This document shows positions 23,801 through 35,675 of a DNA stretch of 64,000 nucleotides, piece by piece (positions within the stretch are counted from its first letter, which is position 1; every line of letters begins with the position of its first letter). This stretch comes from Girardinichthys multiradiatus (Eukaryota > Chordata > Actinopteri > Cyprinodontiformes > Goodeidae): positions 17,632,442-17,696,441 of the forward strand of contig NC_061813.1 in assembly GCF_021462225.1 (NCBI RefSeq). The letters run 5' to 3'. The position numbers were made by a program, and so were the translations under genes. The notes under the pieces are model-generated. The model did no database searches and had not been told where the DNA came from. It saw only the letters and a list, made by a program, of their open reading frames with translations.

Positions 23801-24184
23801 ATTATAAAAACATCAAAATCCTTTAGAAAAAAAAATAAATAATAATAATCCTTGGGAGTCGGTGGTAAGAAGTAGTTTTAGTCCAATATTTCCGTAATTT
23901 TGGCTGAGATAAAATGTTGGGAGTAAAAGAATGCAAGCAAGCAGGGAGCTTAGGAGAAAAGCATTTAAGCAGGCAGAGAGGTGGAAGCATCAGTATTTGT
24001 CAGAATAGATTATAGTGGTACAAGGAAGATATCATCTTTCATAGAGGTTTTGAGGAAAAGAGAAAGAAAACTAGAAATAAAACCTAGTTGTTTTTTTTAA
24101 TGTAAGGAGTAAATTAAACCTACATAGGAATTTGTTTTGTGAAAAGTTTCCCAAAGTCACACCATTAAAGGCAGCTACAACATA
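23801..24184. other. Non-coding; possible L2 5' part or flank
   Basis: AT-rich stretch between the L2 ORF1 remnant and the DD36E copy B. It may contain the L2 5' UTR. Nothing else recognised. Confidence 0.35.
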
Positions 24185-25453
24185 CAGGGATTGGACAATG
24201 AAACTGAAACACCTGTCATTTTAGTGTGGGCTTTTTCATGGCTAAATTGGACCAGCCTGGTAGCCAGTCTTCATTGATTGCACATTGCACCAGTAAGAGC
24301 AGAGTGTGAAGGTTCAATTAGCAGGGTAAGAACAGAGTTTTGCTCAAAATATTGAAATGCACACAACATTATGGGTGACATACCAGAGTTCAAAAGAGAA
24401 CAAATTGTTGGTGCACGTCTTGCTGGCACATATGTGACCAAGACAGCAAGTCTTTGTGATGTATCAAGAGCCACGGTATCCAGGGTAATGTCAGCATACC
24501 ACCAAGAAGGACGAACCACATCCAACAGGATTAACTGTGGACGCAAGAGGAAGCTATCTGAAAGGATGTTCGGGTGCTAACCCGGATTGTATCCAAAAAA
24601 CATAAAACCACGGCTGCCCAAATCACGGCAGAATTAAATGTGCCCCTCAACTCTACTGTTTCCACCAGAACTGTCCGTCGGGAGCTCCACAGGGTCAATA
24701 TACACGGCCGGGCTGCTATACCCAAACCTTTGGTCACTCATGCCAATGCCAAACGTCGGTTTCAATGGTGCAAGGAGCGCAAATCTTGGGCTGTGGACAA
24801 TGTGAAACATGTATTGTTCTCTGATGAGTCCACCTTTACTGTTTTCCCCACATCCGGCAGAGTTACGGTGTGGAGAAGCCCCAAAGAAGCGTACCAACCA
24901 GACTGTTGCATGCCTAGAGTGAAGCATGGGGGTGGATCAATGATGGTTTGGGCTGCCATATCATGGCATTCCCTTGGCCCAATACTTGTGCTAGATGGGC
25001 GCGTCACTGCCAAGGACTACCGAACCATTCTTGAGGACCATGTGCATCCAATGGTTCAAACATTGTATCCTGAAGGTGGTGCCGTGTATCAGGATGACAA
25101 TGCACCAATACACACAGCAAGACTGGTGAAAGATTGGTTTGATGAACATGAAAGTGAAGTTGAACATCTCCCATGGTCTGCACAGTCACCAGATCTAAAT
25201 ATTATTGAGCCACTTTGGGGTGTTTTGGAGGAGCGAGTCAGGAAACGTTTTCCTCCACCAGTATCACGTAGTGACCTGGCCACTATCCTGCAAGAAGAAT
25301 GGCTTAAAATACCTCTGACCACTGTGCAGGACTTGTATATGTCATTCCCAAGACGAATTGACGCTGTATTGGCCGCAAAAGGAGGCCCTACACCATACTA
25401 ATAAATTATTGTCGTCTAAAACCAGGTGTTTCAGTTTCATTGTCCAAGCCCTG
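24185..25453 (+). mobile_element. DD36E Tc1-like element, copy B (1269 bp)
   Basis: Ends CAGGGATTGGACAATGAAAC and its inverse, flanked by TA at 24183-24184 and 25454-25455. It contains one transposase gene with a single frameshift. It is the uninterrupted sister of copy A at 5656-8856, and the near identity means both moved recently. Confidence 0.95.
24371..25401 (+). pseudogene. DD36E Tc1-like transposase, one frameshift from intact
   Basis: Cut-and-paste transposase of copy B. 24371-24580 encodes the N-terminal DNA-binding part (MGDIPEFKREQIVGA, helix-turn-helix-like ASLCDVSRATVSRVM). That frame ends after LSERMFGC; the remaining 275 codons (24574-25401) are open in the next frame and end GGPTPY, a common Tc1 terminus. 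In the 275-codon part the catalytic residues are Asp84 (LFSDEST), Asp175 (VYQDDNAP) and Glu212 (NIIEPLW). The last two are 36 residues apart, matching the DD36E group rather than the usual DD34E. One missing base near 24565 explains the break. The same base is missing in copy A, so the lesion predates both insertions. Confidence 0.92.
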
Positions 25454-25455
25454 TA

Positions 25456-26288
25456 TGTAATGCATTTCAAAATGTTTGAAAACATTATGAAATGCAAATG
25501 CTCTGCTCTTTTTTAGAGTATTCCAAGTCAGGGGCAATTCTTTTGAGACTGATGGGCAGCCTCCCAGAAAACAGCTGTTTTTTCTTCCTATTTATCACTG
25601 TTTTTCTAATACAAGACAGACTAAGATATATCATTTTTTGTTTAAATGGGTTTATTGCTATTGTAGAGTAAGTCATTGCACGGACATGCTAACGAGAATA
25701 GCCTTTTTGTAGCAACAAAAGTAGGGTCTTCCTCACACTATCTGTTAGTGTAAGGGCGGAATTTCCTGTTCTGTCTCAGGGCTGTTATAACCTTAGTAAA
25801 TGGAAAGAATATTACGCATGAACATTTAGAGGATGTTGCTTCAATATTTACATATGTCAGAAAATGAGTGGACTGGAAATGCAAGTTGGTCAGTGTACTT
25901 TCGCATTAATTCATTCCTCAAATTCTGGAAAAGCTTGGTTTTCTGTTTCGTATGAATCATCAAAATATCAAACTTGAAGAAAAACGAAAGAATGAAACTG
26001 TTTCAGACAAGCTTTCACTTTAACTCCAAATAAATTAAATAGACATCTACAAATACAGGTCATCCCTGCAAACACTTTGTTTATAAATAAGTTGTGTGAG
26101 TATTTATTATATCTGGCACAGTCAAAATGGACCTACCGACCGCACAGGTCACACTGCACCTGAAATGATAAAGTGACAATACAGAATAATCAATATTCAA
26201 AAATATAGAAATATTGTATAATTAGGCACAAAAACGAGCGCAAAATACACCGTGTTTGTCATGATTCATGTGGTTGACTGGGAGTAAT
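25456..26288. other. Non-coding, no gene seen
   Basis: AT-rich intron-like DNA between the DD36E element and a solo LTR. Nothing recognised. Confidence 0.35.
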
Positions 26289-26292
26289 TTGG

Positions 26293-27805
26293 TGTTGGAC
26301 CATGTTTTGCTGAATATTGGACCATTTGCACATTGCTGGTGCAACGACACCAGGCCTTCCGGCGTTTTCGGCCATTTTGTATCCCGGTATAGTCCGCTAC
26401 TACAAATCCCAGCGGGAACTGCGGCTGATAGGACGGGGGCGTCGCAGCTCTGAGGCCACAGTCAACTACATAACAGAGTATGAGACAGCAATGGTGGGAC
26501 CGAGACGCGGTTACCACGCCACTAAAGCAGCATTCTGGAGAAGAAGTCCCACGTGGATTTTCATTCATTCTCCCCGTTGGCCAACAAAAAAAAGAAAGAT
26601 TAATGAAAGAAGTTTCTGGAATAAGAAGGCCAGAAATTTCACTTCACCGATCGAAGATGTGAGTTTAACACGTAACAGAAGAAAAAACCCTCACAGAGGT
26701 TTCAAGGAGACGGATTGCCACCCTTGTTTTTGTTCCAGTCGACTACTAATGGTCAGATCATATTTTCCCCTTTCGCCAAGGAGGCCAGAGGACGAAGATT
26801 GACTGCTCTTCTTGGGTTAAACGCGGACGCACAGTAACTTCCCCGTCCCTTTCTCACTCACGCCCCAGAAGGAAGACTCCACCAAGTAACTCCGTTCTGT
26901 TTTATTATTTTATTTCTAGTAAAGTAGTCTGGGCAAGGTAGAAATAGGACTTAGCGCGATTAGATTCGCCAGTTATAGTCTAATGTGTTCTAAATTGTAT
27001 GTGCATGTAACCTTTTTTTTTAAACTTGACTGCTGTTGAGTTTCAGAGGCCGCCGAGTCTCGCAAGTTGTCTTTTTACTGTGCGAACACCTGAGCGCATG
27101 TACGCTGTGAAACTGAACTGCTATAATAACCTTATGGTGAAAATCAACCATTTTCTTTGCCTTCAACTTTGTGTTTTATTAGTTGCTACCAAAATTTTTA
27201 CAACCCTTTGTGTTCTCGGATATCCCCAGCGGTGGGGGATGTTTTATGGTTTACTGTAAGCTACACTCTCTGGCGGGCCGCTCCCCAAATCTCCGTTCAA
27301 CACCATATTCCTCTTGTTATTTTACCATAATTGCTGGTTTGATTCCATACACACCCACTGCTGTTTTGTTTTATTTAATTTAGTTAGATATTTTACCCCT
27401 TTTGTGTAGAACTTTACATATTTGATTAGGTGAAGATTATTGAATCGAAGAGCGAATTGTATCAGAACTGTTGATTTAATAAATATTCACGTAGATAAAG
27501 AGAAGACGTGTTTATTGTGTTTATTTTGTGCAAGACTGATTTGTCAGTTAAAATAAGGTTAAAGTTCCCCACGTTTCGGCAGAAACAGTTGATTAAACAG
27601 TGGTATCTAATAATAGTTACCAACTATTACTGAGAATTTAATAATTGTAATTATCAAGGGCTGTGAGTCACAATTACAACACCAGAAGACATCTCTGGTT
27701 TCGATTCATAAATGAGGATTTTTGGTTAAATTAATTTTCTCAAATTATGATTTTTAATTATAATTCTTGATAAATATTAATTGATCAATAATCATAATCC
27801 CAACA
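26293..27805 (+). mobile_element. Solo LTR, long-LTR family B (1513 bp)
   Basis: Starts TGTTGGACCATG and ends AATCCCAACA, so the ends are inverted (TGTTGG/CCCAACA). Flanked by TTGG at 26289-26292 and 27806-27809, a 4-bp duplication. An AATAAA lies at 27478-27483 with AT-rich sequence beyond, as in an R-U5 arrangement. It contains no pol or env, so it is a solo LTR. The sequence differs from family A at 6814 apart from the tips. It holds a 161-codon ORF at 26317-26802 of unknown meaning. Confidence 0.75.
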
Positions 27806-27809
27806 TTGG

Positions 27810-28916
27810 TTTACAGTATAATAACGATTTTACAGATGTCAAACTAAATAATTTACAAACACCCTACAAGCTCACTGTAATGTAAACTTAAAACAAGAAG
27901 TAATACTCAAGGAAAATAAGACACAAAAAATGTAATAAGATTCACCATAACCTTTGACAAAATGAAACTTGCACAGGCAGGACGTCTTGATAAGTGGGCT
28001 TTCAGGTAAGCGCCCTCTGGCGTATCATCAGTTTGCGCATTTCTACAAGGTAGGTGGCAATGGCTGCACTCAATCCCTGCATTGATTATTGAATTTGTGT
28101 GAAATTATGTTCCCTTGAAATAATCTGTCCCCCTTCTATCTATATATTGTGACTTCAGGAGGCACTGCTGCTTCACATGGGCTGTGTGCTTGCCTCTGCA
28201 GATTCTCCTCACCAGTCTGCTGTCCACTAACCTAACTTCACAGAATTCATACCTAAACCTAAAGAATTTTGCGGACGTTCTGCCACTAGTGCAGAGTTTG
28301 AGTGCTGCCATTGCCAGTATCTGGCTCTGCTGAAATGTCTTACATGGTGATCTAACAAAGTATAAAACATGTCTTTCTTTTAACAATTACAAGTAGAAAA
28401 CCACAAACTTTTTTATTTTTGGAATCGTTTAATTTTAAAACAAACAAACAAAAAAAAGTAAAAAACGCCTCATTCTTTTTTTTGAATTATTTTGAAACGG
28501 AAAAACCAAAGAACGAACCATGCACGGATTTTACAGCAAAATAAAGCAATTTCTGTTTTTTCTTTAATTCATACAAATCAGAAAACCAAACTGACACCCT
28601 TTTTCAGAATTTGACTTCATTTCCAGAAATAGAATAATGAATGAACACAAAAATACACTGACCCAGGATATCGTTCTCTGAAATATTTTTTCACAGTGGC
28701 AGACATTTGTTTGTGGTTGCAGGAGTGAATCTGTTTGTGTATTTTGCACGTTTGTGTATATAGATTTAGATTTTAAAGGTGAGTAACTAAAATAAAAAAA
28801 AGTGTTCATTTTAAGCTGGCTGGATGACTGATTTACTGATTTAGTGATGCTGAATATAAACAGCAATTTACAAACACTATGCATCATCCTAGTAAAACCA
28901 ACCTATTAGTAACAGA
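27810..28916. other. Non-coding, no gene seen
   Basis: AT-rich, with A and T runs near 28400-28480. No exon or repeat recognised. Confidence 0.35.
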
Positions 28917-28929
28917 ACGTTTTATACAG

Positions 28930-29141
28930 TCAGTCATTTTCTACCGCTTATTCCATAGTGGGTCACGGGGGAGCTGGTGCCTATCTCCAGCAGTCTATGG
29001 GCGAGAGGCAGGGTACACCCTGGACAAGTCGCCAGTCCATCGCAGGGCAACACACAAACAACCATGCACACACTCATTCATACACCTAAGGGCAATTTAG
29101 AGTGACCAATTAACCTAACAGGCATGTCTTTGGACTGTGGG
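28930..29141 (-). mobile_element. 5'-truncated SINE-like retroposon, minus strand
   Basis: Matches in reverse the 3' two thirds of the element at 50441-50797 (shared phrases such as GTCCATCGCAGGGCAACACA and ACCGCTTATTCCATAGTGGG). Flanked by the 13-bp direct repeat ACGTTTTATACAG at 28917-28929 and 29142-29154, a target duplication from LINE-driven retroposition. The tRNA-like head is absent. Confidence 0.85.
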
Positions 29142-29151
29142 ACGTTTTATA

Positions 29152-29473
29152 CAGCGCCTTGCAAATTATTTTTAACCCATGAACTTTCTTACAATTGTTT
29201 ACAAACTAAGTGTAATTCAGAATCTGTGGCAAGACCTGAAATTTGATGTTAACAGATGGTCTTGATTCGGTTTGAGTTTGAGCTCTTTAAAAAAAATGAA
29301 TGGACACACATTTAGATCTCCTAAAAGACCTGCAAGTATAATTGCAGTGATAGGTGGTTCTAATAAATATTTACTCAGGGTACAAATGCATGCCACACAG
29401 ATACAGATTGTGGTTGTAATTCGACCAAATGTGAAAAAGTTAGAGGGAGTATGGATCCTTTTGCAAGGTACTG
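29152..29473. mobile_element. Tc1-derived non-autonomous element
   Basis: Left end TA-CAGCGCCTTGCAAA, right end TTTGCAAGGTACTG-TG: inverted ends of the CAGTGCCTTGCAAA type used by many fish Tc1 families. At 322 bp with no transposase it is a deletion derivative (MITE-like). Its left end overlaps the target duplication of the adjacent retroposon. Confidence 0.6.
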
Positions 29474-30590
29474 TGCAATAAATGTCAGATCAAAAACCAC
29501 ATCAGTCAGTTGCAATTTTTGTTTTAAATATAAAAACCCACATATTTGTTAATCCTCTATCTTACTGTTACAAACCGCTTTTACATGCTTTGACTCCTTC
29601 CTATAGATTCTCAACTTTTTTGGGAAATCAATAAATGGCATAAAAGTGTTTAAGGATATCATGACGTGAATGTAACTTGGACATGGGGAAAAGATTAAAG
29701 GGAGGTGTGAGTCAAAGGAGAAAAAATAAAGTTTGATTTCTACCCACAATCCCACTTAGTTTCTTTGGTTTCCAACCTTATTTTCATCCCTTTCATCTGG
29801 TAGTTTAATTGCTATTTAACTGTAGTTCTTATCCTCTTTAGCACTTGGCCTCTTCTACCCATTCATTTATCTATTAGCTACGCCTACTTTATCTTGGAGA
29901 GTGCCGCGGGAGCCTGGAGATGAGATCTGAGCAGAACCTGAATGGGAATTGGGCTACACCCTGACCAGGCTGCCAACGCATCACCAGCCTTTCCCATCAA
30001 TATACAGTTTTCTGCACAGTGTTTAATCTGATTCATTCCTATGTTGTGAGGGTTGAGTCCCTTCCACTTCCTGTGTCTCACATCCTTTATTTGAAAAGTT
30101 AGAGTGAAATCTCTGGCAAACAGGTTTCCTGCTGACAGCTGCGGCTTAGGGAGGTGACAGCATCATTTTGGACCTGTTAACGAGCCCAGGAATATAATTG
30201 GTTGCCAGAAAATGTGATTAAACTAGCTTATGAGACTTCATTTTTTCATGCACAAGGTGTTGTTGCATTCGTTATCACCAGTGATAATACTTGTCTTTGC
30301 TGATGTTCAGTCATCCACGGATTAAGATGGTTTCAAAGTCAAAGGCGACACTATAAAGAGTTCAGAGAGTCTTTTTTTAAGTTTGACATTTGGTCTTATT
30401 TTTTCTTTAATACTGAGCTTTGTCAAGTCTGAATTCGGAAGAGGTAAAATAAATTCTTATAATCAACCTAAGATCTGGCTACATTTGTTATGCTTTGCAA
30501 CATTGTCATTAAATAGCAAAGTCAGGATGGTGTTAATTATTCATGCCTAATGGTCAAATAATTGTGTCATGTAGATAGAAAGACAATATA
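29474..30590. other. Non-coding, no gene seen
   Basis: No exon, RNA gene or transposon recognised. Confidence 0.35.
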
Positions 30591-30592
30591 TA

Positions 30593-30596
<4 letters not shown>

Positions 30597-30640
<44 letters not shown>
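30597..30640. repeat. (TA)n microsatellite
   Basis: About 22 TA units directly abutting the left end of the Tc1-like element at 30639, whose TA target could be any of these units. Confidence 0.9.
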
Positions 30641-30641
<1 letters not shown>

Positions 30642-31838
30642 TCACCGGCTACTTTATTAGGTGCACCTTGCTAGTACCGGGTTGGACCCTTTTGCCTTCA
30701 GAACTGCCTTAATCCTTTGTGGCATAGATTCAACAAGGTGCTGGAAACATTCCTCAGAAATTTTGGTCCATATTGACATGATAACATCACACAGATGCTG
30801 CAGATTTGTCGGCTGCACATCCATGATGCGAATCTCCCGTTCCACCACATCCCAAAGGTGCTCTATTGGATTGAGATCTGGTGACTGTGGAGGTCATTTG
30901 AGTACAGTGAACTTATTGTCATGTTCAAGAAACCAGTCTGAGATGATTTGTGCTTTATGACATGGTGAGTTATCCTGCTGGAAGTAGCCATCAGAAGGTG
31001 GGTACACTGTGGTCATAAAGGGATGGACATGGTCAGCAACAATACTCAGGTTGGCTGTGGCGTTGACACGATGTTCAATTGGTACTAAGGGGCCCAAAGT
31101 GTGCCAAGAAAATACCCCCCACACCATTACACCACCACCACCAGCCTGAACCGTTGATACAAGGCAGGATGGATCCATGCTTTCATGTTGTTGATGCCAA
31201 ATTCTGACTCTACCATCCGAATGTCGCAGCAGAAATCGAGACTCATCAGACCAGGCAATGTTTTTCCAATCTTCTATTGTCCAATTTTGGTGAGCCTGTG
31301 CGAATTGTAGCCTCAGTTTCCTGTTCTTAGCTGACAGGAGTGGCATCCGGTGTGGTCTTCTGCTGCTGTAGCCCATCCGCCTCAAGGTTCGACGTGATGT
31401 GCGTTCAGAGATGCTCTTTTGCAGGCCTTGGTTGTAACGAGTGGTAATTTGAGTTACTGTTGCCTTTCTATCAGCTTGAACCAGTCTGGCCATTCTCCTC
31501 TGACATCAAGAAGGCATTTGCGCCCACAGAACTGCCGCTCACTGGATATTTTCTCTTTTTCGGACCCTTCTCTGTAAACCCTAGAGATGGTAGTGTCTGA
31601 AAATCCCAATTTCTGAAATACTCAGACCAGCCTGTCTGGCACCAACAACCATGCCACGTTCAAAGTCACTTAAATCACCTTTCTTCCTCATTCTGATGCT
31701 CGGTTTGAACTGCAGCAGATCGTCTTGACCATGTCTACATGCCTAAATGCATTGAGTTGCTGCCATGTGATTGGCTGATTAGAAATTTACGTTAACGAGC
31801 AGTTGGACAAGTGTACCTAATAAAGTGGCCAGTGAGTG
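30639..31838 (-). mobile_element. DD36E-spaced Tc1-like element (1200 bp)
   Basis: Left end TACTCACCGGCTACTTTATT and right end (reverse complement) CACTCACTGGCCACTTTATT form short inverted repeats; TA flanks both sides (left within the TA microsatellite, right 31839-31840). It holds a minus-strand transposase gene. The family is related to the decayed copy at 4282-10835. Confidence 0.88.
30657..31691 (-). pseudogene. Tc1-like transposase with one stop in the DDE domain
   Basis: Transposase read on the minus strand from MRKKGDLSDFERGMVVG at 31691. The N-terminal part has stops and a frame change (about 31500-31610). From 31493 a 199-codon stretch is open: MARLVQADRK, Asp83 in [11 protein letters not shown]-like AGGGGVMVW, Asp174 in FQQDNSPCH. 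A TGA replaces the usual Trp after FTVLK (30894-30896); beyond it the frame continues PPQSPDLNPIEHLW with the catalytic Glu 36 residues past Asp174, and ends at 30657. So the spacing is again DD36E. The central lesion looks like a single TGG-to-TGA change. Confidence 0.88.
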
Positions 31839-31840
31839 TA

Positions 31841-34827
31841 TATTGGTTGTGCTGCTACCACATTAAATGATGACAGTTTCCAGGCCTTATTTCCGTACTA
31901 CCTTATTAATCTCAGCAAAAAACATCTGAAAAGAACATATTCAGAAGCTGGGAACACAAAAGCAATCTCATTTCACTCTTGTTTCTCTGGTTCTCTACAC
32001 TGTTGGTGTAGAGATTTCTGACTTTGTATGCATATGGTTTTTCCTGCCTTCAAACCCAGCACCCAATCTAGGTCAACCATCGCACTGCTTCCCAGCTGCC
32101 TGTCTGAACTCGGTGCATTTGTGTATTGGCATGTACAGCACCCCAGGCTGCAACCACAACAAACTGTAAAACATCTTCATATATTTTTCTCCTTTATAAG
32201 AAACCTAGTGCATATTTATATTTTCTATAGAAGACCTCACTGGTGTTCTTTGGTTAATATGGCAATTTATATGACAGAAATGCTAAAGCAGGAATAGTTA
32301 AGAGTATCGATTGAATGAATCAATGTTACTCTCTCTGTTAACTGAAGACACTGGGATTTTTCAAAGCCTGCAAAACAGGCCTCAGGCGTCAGATGTCTGT
32401 GACCAGCCTCCCGAATCACTGAGGCTGCAGGAGACTGGAGCCATACCCATCTCAGCTTCATCTTGTGCTATTGCACCTTTTATAATTGTCAGATTTTTTT
32501 TTTTTTTTTATGACAACCCTGTTTTTCAGGAAAAAAATATTAAAGTTTGTCATACCAAAACAAATTCCAAATACTGGGGTTATCTATTTTTCACATAAAC
32601 ACATAGACGCATTAACTGAAACCAACCATCAAAAAATAACAGTATATTTAGAGTATATTTTGTCAACCACAATTGCAAGGCTCCAAAGTCATCACATAGT
32701 ACTTAGTTTAAATAGCAAGTTGTTCTGAGTCAATCTATCCAATAGAACGAAATTGCTTCCTACAATGCCTAATTATTGAAGTGCACCAAGAAATCTACAA
32801 CAGAGTAGTAGGTTTGGTCATTTGTATCTGCATCATCCCAATTTTTTAACACATTTTGCAACAGAACATCTCATGCAATCTGCATATTTGTCAATGTGCA
32901 TTTGCCTCATGCATGCACCATACACTGTTCCCAGGCTCCCATCTCTGCTAACTGAATTATGCATTATTCAGAGTTTCATATTAGATGTTTCATGGAGGTA
33001 AATTAGTGCTATCAATCATCCTAGACAATCATATGTGCAACACTTTGGGAATAATTCTTGAACGGCAGAGCAGCCTGTGGAAGACAGGAATGATTGGCTG
33101 GCGAAATTGGGTATGAGAATTATAATTATTATTTCTTCATTTTCCAAGCTTTGCCTCATTCTGCTGACATTAACATTATTAGCCATATGTTTGGAATGAA
33201 TGATATTTAGGCACCAGAGGATCCTGAAAAGGTGCACCTAATGAGTAACAATATATTCCAAACTCTCTTTATCTCATTTTTCTGTCAAATCAGTTTGACG
33301 TGTTCATTTTCAATCTTGAAAATTGGAAAAAGCATTACGTATGAGTCACCATTTAATATGTCAGTAGGCCTGATAGCAATCAGGTTGCGTTTACATTTTA
33401 TAAAATCAAATTCACAGGCTGACATATAGAAGAGTAAAAATGCTTATGTTCTTTTCAGCTGTCAGCTGTAAAAACAGCTTAATATTAAAGTTTCATTAGG
33501 TGAGTAATAGTTATCAATCTGCGTTTGTGTGCCGTTTATGGGTATGGCTTTCCTTAATCCTGAAATCCTTGCAGGGTCAACACGCCCCCTTGAAAAAGTA
33601 TTATTTCTCAAAATGTAACTTTGTATTATAAGAAATGTATCCTAATATGCACAAACTGCTTTGTTGCAGCCCTTATAAGAAGAATTTATCTTTGAAATGT
33701 GACACAGCGTATTAGCTCATTTTAGAGCTCCTTTTAAACACTTCAAAGGGGTACTGAATGTGTATGGAGCAATAGTTCTTTATTTTGTGTTGCCAAAGCT
33801 TTTACAAGCAGTGATTTGCACAGAATTGAATGTAATGTAATCTGAGTCTAAATGACAGTGAACTGTTATAAAATATAATATTTGCATTTCTGTTGCTCAT
33901 TAGCATCAGATGTTGAAAGGCTTACATAACAAACCTCAATCCTTGACTATGGCCATGGGATTATGAATTATATGAAGAGAAACTTGCTCTGAGTTTTTCT
34001 TGAACATTTTGAAGTTCAAGTTTATCTTTTAAGACCTGGTATATTGTATATGCTCAAATTTCCTGCTATTCTATAATTAACCAGCCATTAAGGTGAAAAG
34101 GGGCTTAAGGCATTCTAGCATTTGTCTCACTTTTGTAAATACTGATGTTTTGTACTGTAATCCTTGATCCGTATACCATATACATGAACCAGTCTGGTTA
34201 TGAATTTGTTATTAATATTATTGCATGTTTTCTCACCAGTTGCCAAAATATAGATGCTGAATTTGAGGATGATACAATAATTTTAAGTGTCCTCGGTAAT
34301 TGGAAGCATCATTATTTGCTTGTTGTGGATGAATATGTTTGTGTGATGAGTCTAAATTGAGGATGTCATCCCTGATCTTGCATCATTGGCAATAAAGCTT
34401 GCTGCTATTTTTGGCAATAAAATGTATTTAGAGAGAGTTGTTGATTTACATTTATTTTACTATCAAACAGAAGATAAGAAAATTAGAACTTTAAAGTGGG
34501 AGAATAAGTAATATTTCAGGAGGTGTTTGAGGATATTTTATTTTATAACGGATAGGTTACAGGAGGAAGGCAACCTCTCCCATGCTATGTCTGGATGATC
34601 CTCTTTTTGAACACTTTCAGCATCTTCCCTCAGGCAATCAGCCTAAAGTGGCTGGAGTGAAAACCAAGAGAGACAGAGTTTATTTTGTACCTTCTGCTAC
34701 TGCTATGTCTAATAGCATAAAATCTTGATGTCTGTGACTTACACCACTGAGCACTGTATCTCTTGGTTGCTGGCTGGAACAGGCTGTTCTGTTTTCTTCC
34801 TTTTTATTGTGGAATTTATGTTTTGTA
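31841..34827. other. Non-coding, no gene seen
   Basis: Nearly 3 kb of AT-rich intron-like DNA with a T-run near 32491-32508. No exon or transposon recognised. Confidence 0.35.
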
Positions 34828-34828
34828 T

Positions 34829-35673
34829 AAGTGCCTCGCAAACATATTCATGTATCTGACGTTTTTCACATTACACCACCTTATAACCACAAACTTTAAT
34901 TTATTTCTTTGTGATTTTAATGATTGGGAAGTGGAAGGAAATGAAAATCTGAAAATGTGGCTTGTACATTCAGCTTCGTTTAATCTGATACCTTTAGATA
35001 AAATCCAGTGTAACAAAGCTGGGATTATGTTCTAAAACAGTTCCTCAAGCTTTAAAAAACACAATTATTATTGTTCTTTCCATCACCTAAAAGTGGAAGA
35101 AATATGGCAAAACCACCAAGACACAGCCATCTATGTAAGTGGATAAGCCACTGGCATGTTTGATTGCCATAAAACATGGTAATGTCAGCATTATGTTGTG
35201 CACATGCTTATGTATGGGACATAGAGGCTGGGTAGAAATGATGGACAGATAAATGGAGGTAAATGTTGAACAATCCTCAGAAAAAAGAAAAAGAAATAAA
35301 ACTGGTGGAGTGTCAACAGGTTCCCAGAAACTTTCCAGTCAATCTGACAGAATGCTGCCAAGAAACACTTGCAAAATGCGACTCTAGGTGTGCCAACCTG
35401 GTAGAGACACACCAAAGGTGGTTCTGTAGAGTATTGCCTCAGGGTGCCTGAATACAAACGCATGCCACACTTTACTAATTCGTAAAACCACAAATCAAAA
35501 CAAACAAAAACCAAAGGCCATGCTTAATTTTACTGCCACTTCGCAGTTATCTACTAATTTGTCTTAGTATATCAAACAAAATCTTAGGAAAATCTGAACA
35601 AAAAACAAATTGTAGCCTTAACAAGACAAAATGTGTAAAGGTTTAAGGAGTATGAATAGTTTGCAAAGCACTG
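34829..35673. mobile_element. Internally deleted old Tc1-like element
   Basis: Left end AAGTGCCTCGCAAACATATTC and right end GAATAGTTTGCAAAGCACTG, followed by TA (35674), are inverted. Subterminal phrases ACCACAAACTTTAATTTATT and GTGGTTCTGTAGAGTATTGC match those of fish Tc1 families with long inverted repeats. No transposase is left. The left boundary is uncertain by 1-2 bases. Confidence 0.6.
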
Positions 35674-35675
35674 TA

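Noticed and set aside
26317..26802. 161-codon ORF as a host gene
   Set aside because: It lies fully within a solo LTR with target duplications; kept only as a finding about the LTR.
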